A stretch of DNA of 6,243 bases from an uncultured Lachnospiraceae bacterium (GTDB lineage: Bacteria; Bacillota_A; Clostridia; Lachnospirales; Lachnospiraceae): NCBI GenBank assembly GCA_910587495.1, contig CAJUMT010000201.1, positions 1 to 6,243 of the forward strand, written 5' to 3'. The notes below the pieces were generated by a model, which was not told the origin of the DNA, ran no database searches, and saw only the letters and a program-made list of their open reading frames with translations. Both the position numbers and the translations under genes were made by a program. Positions within the stretch are counted from its first letter, which is position 1; each line of letters begins with the position of its first letter. Shown piece after piece: positions 4,775 through 6,243 of this stretch.

Positions 4775-6243
4775 CTTAAATATTTTTTCACGCCAGGAGC
4801 GTTTTGTACCGGGCGGCGCAGCGTTAAAAGCCGGCGGCCTTAAATCGTACATATATTCTCCGACCTGATGTTCTTCTGCCATCTGTCTGTTGAAATACTT
4901 CTCTATGCTTTGATAGCCTGTAGGAACAAAGAATACCACATCAAATCCGGCCAGGCTTAAAAATGCCGTTAAAATCGTATCTTCCAGAGAAATCATGCAC
5001 TCTGATGTATGGATATAGATGAGTTTAGGATTTTTCTTTGTAAAATCAAACCGCTGCAGCAGGCGTACAATCGCTTTACTTAGATTCAATACAGTTGCTA
5101 TAATGGTATATTCTGTTCCGTTTTCAAAAGTTCCTTTAATCAGTCTGCTGTCAATTAAAAGTTTTAGTTTATCCAATATGTGCTCCTGCATTTCTTCTCT
5201 TAAAAAACCATATGGATAGCAGGCATGCGTTTTGATCTTTTCTTTCAACAGCTTTCCGTTTTTAAAAAAGCCGGCAGCATAAGGCTTCACAGGATTCCCG
5301 TCTTCAGGCTTTATATAAGGCACCTGTCGGATGACGAATGTATCCCCTGTAGCCAGTGCTTTAATATCCGCCCAATATTTGGATACCTGGGCGTCTTTCA
5401 CGCCGGATACTTTGGCAAAAATCACCGGTATATTGACCTGGTTGTCCGTCACGCTGAAATTGGGCCGGTATTTCACTTCCTGATCCCATAAAATGGCGAT
5501 TTCTTCATACATGGTCCGAAGAATGACGGAAGCCGCCTTTTCATACTGCTGATTTCTGTAGAGGCCGCTGTCCTGATATATGATCGTGTCCAGTTCCTGT
5601 TCCGCATGGTAAGCAGCCGTCCCCATACAAACCGCGTCTCCCTCTCCGGGAAACCGCCCCACTGACATAGATTGATCATAATGAACCTCATACAGTTTAT
5701 TATCTCTAAGGCAGCAGGATGTGTGCAGATTGGGTTTCAGAATCAGCACATCCACCGGAAGCCTGGATAAAAACCGAAGGAACATGGCTTCATTCTCATT
5801 CTGACAACTGCCCAGGTAAATCAAGCATCCAATGTCCGGCGCCTTCCAATTGGTAAACAGTTCCGGCTGATACCGTTTCAGCCAGCACAGCAGATACACC
5901 GCCTTGTTGGTAAGTCTGTTTATGTTCGCACCAACCGCCTGCTCTTCCTGGAACAAAAGATCCACGAATACTTTTTTCATCAGCCTTTCCAATTCCTGGT
6001 TCGCCGTATACCGGATATATTTTGACAAATCCAGAAGCATCTGTCCTGTGTTGTTATAGTTTTTTCTTTGTATCGAATTGATCTCTTCCACCGTGGGGCG
6101 GGGAATTGTTTCTTCCAAAACAACAAAACGCCTCTGCTGGTTCTTTAATTCCATGCGGAACTGAAACAGTTCATTCAGATAAGACGCCTTATCCTCCACT
6201 CCGTTTATCCGAACAACCCCTCTGCTCCCCGCACTATCAATGG
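4763..6243 (-). CDS. yceG: YceG-like protein of the Ter 'biosynthetic module', 5' end outside window
   Basis: This matches the YceG family found beside TelA and TerD (Pfam YceG_bac, 'putative component of biosynthetic module'). It is unrelated to E. coli YceG/MltG. The reaction is unknown. The frame is open to the window edge. A GTG at 6199 could give 478 residues, but it has no spaced Shine-Dalgarno and 14 further sense codons precede it (ending VVRING before VEDK), so it is probably an internal Val. At least 492 codons are visible against about 537 in B. subtilis YceG (from memory), suggesting some 45 missing. The protein looks soluble and alpha/beta. Two similar units are visible, counted from 6199: residues about 94-158 (LIYLG ... 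DVLILKPN) and about 370-428 (LIYIH ... DVVFFVPTG), suggesting an internal duplication. The C-terminal tail is basic. The stop is 2 nt before telA. Confidence 0.9.
   Translation of the reverse strand, partial: IDSAGSRGVVRINGVEDKASYLNELFQFRMELKNQQRRFVVLEETIPRPTVEEINSIQRKNYNNTGQMLLDLSKYIRYTANQELERLMKKVFVDLLFQEEQAVGANINRLTNKAVYLLCWLKRYQPELFTNWKAPDIGCLIYLGSCQNENEAMFLRFLSRLPVDVLILKPNLHTSCCLRDNKLYEVHYDQSMSVGRFPGEGDAVCMGTAAYHAEQELDTIIYQDSGLYRNQQYEKAASVILRTMYEEIAILWDQEVKYRPNFSVTDNQVNIPVIFAKVSGVKDAQVSKYWADIKALATGDTFVIRQVPYIKPEDGNPVKPYAAGFFKNGKLLKEKIKTHACYPYGFLREEMQEHILDKLKLLIDSRLIKGTFENGTEYTIIATVLNLSKAIVRLLQRFDFTKKNPKLIYIHTSECMISLEDTILTAFLSLAGFDVVFFVPTGYQSIEKYFNRQMAEEHQVGEYMYDLRPPAFNAAPPGTKRSWREKIFKRGN

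Noticed and set aside
5473..5691. Minus-strand 72-codon open frame inside the yceG region
   Set aside because: It is an alternative frame within a continuous yceG coding sequence and has no recognisable domain.
6197..6199. GTG as the true yceG start
   Set aside because: There is no spaced Shine-Dalgarno, sense codons continue to the window edge, and the product would be short for the family.
1..6243. Mobile element, phage, toxin-antitoxin, restriction or CRISPR content
   Set aside because: Essentially every base is accounted for by six same-strand genes of a known stress locus; no transposase, integrase, terminal repeats or spaced direct repeats are seen.

Overview
The window is one unidirectional gene array on the minus strand, transcribed from position 6243 towards position 1, with almost no spare DNA. 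The genes are, in transcription order: a YceG-type protein of the Ter 'biosynthetic module' (5' end beyond the right edge); a TelA/YceH toxic-anion-resistance protein; three tandem TerD-family calcium-binding stress proteins; and a calcium-type (P2) P-type ATPase (3' end beyond the left edge). No RNA genes, insertion sequences, CRISPR arrays or phage genes are visible. The largest intergenic gap is 99 nt, so there is no long gene-free stretch.

Strong AGGAGG-type ribosome binding sites, moderate GC content, AT-rich gaps and the YceG/TelA/TerD composition point to a low-to-moderate GC Firmicute. The protein style suggests Clostridia, possibly Lachnospiraceae, but that is an impression, not a search result. 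The closest well-known arrangement is the Bacillus subtilis yceCDEFGHI locus (three TerD-like proteins, a TerC membrane protein, YceG, YceH). Here the order is G-H-TerD-TerD-TerD. No TerC is visible, and a divalent-cation P-type ATPase supplies the membrane component.

Region by region: 4763-6243 YceG-like, open to the window edge, so its true start is outside; 3618-4760 TelA, starting 2 nt after the YceG stop; 2997-3578 and 2382-2963 two closely related TerD paralogues (about 71% identical by hand count); 1759-2346 a divergent third TerD with an altered calcium-site motif; 1660-1758 a spacer with a perfect 10-bp stem-loop; 1-1659 the first 553 codons of the ATPase.

How they may work together (inference from the family literature on Ter systems): TerD proteins bind Ca2+ in the cytoplasm, TelA is a coiled-coil partner, YceG belongs to a predicted metabolite-producing module, and the ATPase would set cytosolic Ca2+ or a related cation. 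The plausible theme is an envelope or metal stress response coupled to calcium. 'Tellurite resistance' is a historical name and should not be read as the natural function.
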